Shown here: positions 62,382 through 64,000 of the stretch, one piece after another
How positions within the stretch are numbered: position 1 is the first letter of the stretch
Layout of the letters: every line of letters starts with the position of its first letter
Origin: Zygnema cylindricum
Lineage: Eukaryota; Streptophyta; Zygnematophyceae; Zygnematales; Zygnemataceae
Reading direction: 5' to 3'
DNA: 64,000 nt
Assembly: GCA_037447655.1 (NCBI GenBank)
Contig: JBBHKE010000349.1
Location: 124,001-188,000 of the forward strand
Position numbers and translations under genes: made by a program
Notes under the pieces: generated by a model
What the model saw: only the letters and a program-made list of their open reading frames with translations
The model's database searches: none
Told to the model about the DNA's origin: nothing

Positions 62382-64000
62382 GGTTATGGGCCCACCCTCT
62401 AGGGTGCCCATATTTGATGGATCAGACTTTCTTTATTGGGAAATGATGATGGAGGGAGAACTATTTGAGAAGCATCTATGGGGCATAGTGTCTGGACAAA
62501 TNNNNNNNNNNGTAGGGTAAAGGTTAACGATAGAGGATACAGAACGTTAGCTAATTACTATAAGAGTATGAGAAGTCCATCAAAGTAGTAATTACACAAG
62601 TGAGAAACAGAGAGTCTGGTACTCAATGAACGTGAGATCGAGAGGTTTATTACGAGGTTTTGACCGAAAGATCAGAGTATGAAAAGTGGAACTACAAAGA
62701 CAAGGTTGCTAAGCTCTTAATTCTTAAAAGTGTAGCAAAGGGCATTGCCATTTCCCTTATGCATGTCAAATCTTCATCTCAGATTTGGATATCACTAGTT
62801 AACAAATATAAGAGTGGATCATTGCAACAGCAATTGTTGGCAGAAAACCACATTGCAGTTTATACTTATAAGGGTGGAAGCATGAATAATTTTTGCGATG
62901 ATTTTGGAGCATTATTTGGAGAGCTAGAGTGCAAGTAACTCATGGTCTGAGAGACAAAGAGTGAACACATTAATGATGAAACTACCTGAAGAGTATGAGA
63001 ATATCATTAATCGATTGCAAGACATAGGAGATAGCAATTGGAAATGGGATGGCATAGTGGGAATGATTTTAGTGAAAGAAAGCACCATAAAGCTTAAGAG
63101 AGGGAGTCTAAGTGTTCAAGCATTGTTTGCAGGAGGTGATTGGCAGAAGCGTGATGTGGAGAGAGAGAAAGATCCCTATCAAAACTTTGGAGGAAGAGGA
63201 CAAGGAGGTGACAAATTTGATAGACAAGGGAGAGGAACTTCTCTAGGAGGATTATATCACTTCTGCAAGAAACCGGGACACTATATGGCAGTTTGTGGCA
63301 AACTTGCAGATCTTCGACTGAAAGATGGGCAAACGACCTCAAAAAATTGAGGAAAGAAAAAGGCTTTCCTAACTCAAGTTCATGATGAGCAAGAGAACGA
63401 AGAAACCGAACAGGAAGAGGAGCTTGAGGAGCTTTTTCTTAATCCGAAAAACACTTAAAATCATGTTGACATTCCACGGAGACAAAATTGTGCTTTCGGA
63501 GGTAAGAGAGATCCACCTGAAGATGGGTGGATCATAGACTCAGGGGCCTCAATGCATATGTGCAAAGATAAAAGGTGGTTCACTTAACAGAGAAAATCCC
63601 AACAGTTGAGATAGAGTACGGTGATGGTACAAGTCTTGTTGGAGCTGTTGACTTGAAGGTTCTAGTTGATGGAAAGGCCTCAATTGTAACACTCTCAGAC
63701 TTTCTTTACATTCCACAGCTTAGTACGAACTTGGTCTCAACAGCTGTCCTAGATGAAAAAGAGTTTGAAACAGAAACTAGGAAAGGAATCTTCACAGCAA
63801 GCTTTGATAATGAGGTTTATTTCATAGCTGAAAATGGCAATCACGGAATGTTCAGAATTGTTCTTTGCAATGAAAAGAATGTTCTCTACTCGTGTGCAAG
63901 TGAGATGATGCTTTGGCACAAAAGGTTGGGGCATGTGCATCTAGATAGATTAAATAAAATTAAGAAAAAAGGAATAGTGGAGGGTATTACTTTTGAGGAT
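62382..64000 (+). mobile_element. gag: D4: copia D element running off the window, with gap
   Basis: Primer site GGTTATGGGCCCACC at 62382-62396; gag begins METTEFQVMGPPSRVP (ATG 62365 in the LTR). A 10-N gap (62502-62511) and ~150 bp of non-gag sequence follow. Gag resumes at 62660 (YEKWNYKDKVAKLLIL) and 62961-63350 (LMMKLPEEYENIINRL) with the zinc knuckle YHFCKKPGHYMAVC, its first Cys lost. Protease GWIIDSGASMHMC is intact near 63527, but frameshifts follow. The pre-integrase region (LWHKRLGHVHLDRL) is reached at 63912 before the window ends. Confidence 0.88.
62502..62511. other. Assembly gap (10 N) followed by foreign ~150 bp
   Basis: 62512-62660 does not match the gag of D1 or D2 at this place. 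It may be another copy's sequence or a misjoin. Confidence 0.95.

Overview
This is a eukaryotic, repeat-dominated nuclear window, probably from the green lineage (streptophyte alga or early-diverging land plant; I cannot name the species). The evidence is: GT-AG introns of about 0.15-1.5 kb; a 72-nt, 24-residue plant-type LRR exon; LysM and EGF-like exons; and many Ty1/copia retrotransposons. The primer-binding site of most of these elements, GGTTATGGGCCCACC, complements the anticodon arm of a plant-type initiator tRNA-Met.

Layout. 1-6.7 kb: one multi-exon host gene, 5' partial, reading LRR - EGF - papain-like C1A protease - EGF - EGF - LysM x3. Exon phases agree from 1905 to 6735. A TGA lies directly before the catalytic Asn codon and the frame breaks near 1740, so it is probably a pseudogene. 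6.7-9.4 kb: A-rich intergenic DNA. 9.6-15.9 kb: copia A1, nearly intact, with two in-frame TAG codons. 16.5-17.9 kb: minus-strand gag/protease remnant of a further copia family. 17.9-23.3 kb: copia B, degenerate. 24.8-25.9 kb: 5' part of copia C, with a conventional tRNA 3'-end primer site. 26.0-34.8 kb: Ty3/gypsy remnant, split by copia A2 (minus). 34.9-44 kb: a diverged repeat unit of about 1.58 kb in tandem, the second copy split by copia A3 (minus). 44-64 kb: copia family D in four broken copies (D1 +, D2 -, D3 +, D4 +). D2 is interrupted by E1, a compact non-autonomous element with a perfect 5-bp target duplication.

How parts work together. Families A, D and E share LTR architecture: an antisense tRNA-like module, a 9-bp-stem hairpin (A and E), and twin small stem-loops near the 3' end. 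The gag reading frame starts inside the LTR and runs through the primer site, so the AUG that pairs with the initiator tRNA anticodon is also an in-frame gag AUG. No copy appears fully functional. A1 is the least damaged, with LTRs differing at about nine positions by eye. E1 has lost protease, integrase and RT and would depend on a helper.

All calls come from reading the sequence. No database search, alignment program or folding program was run. Element and family names (A-E) are mine.
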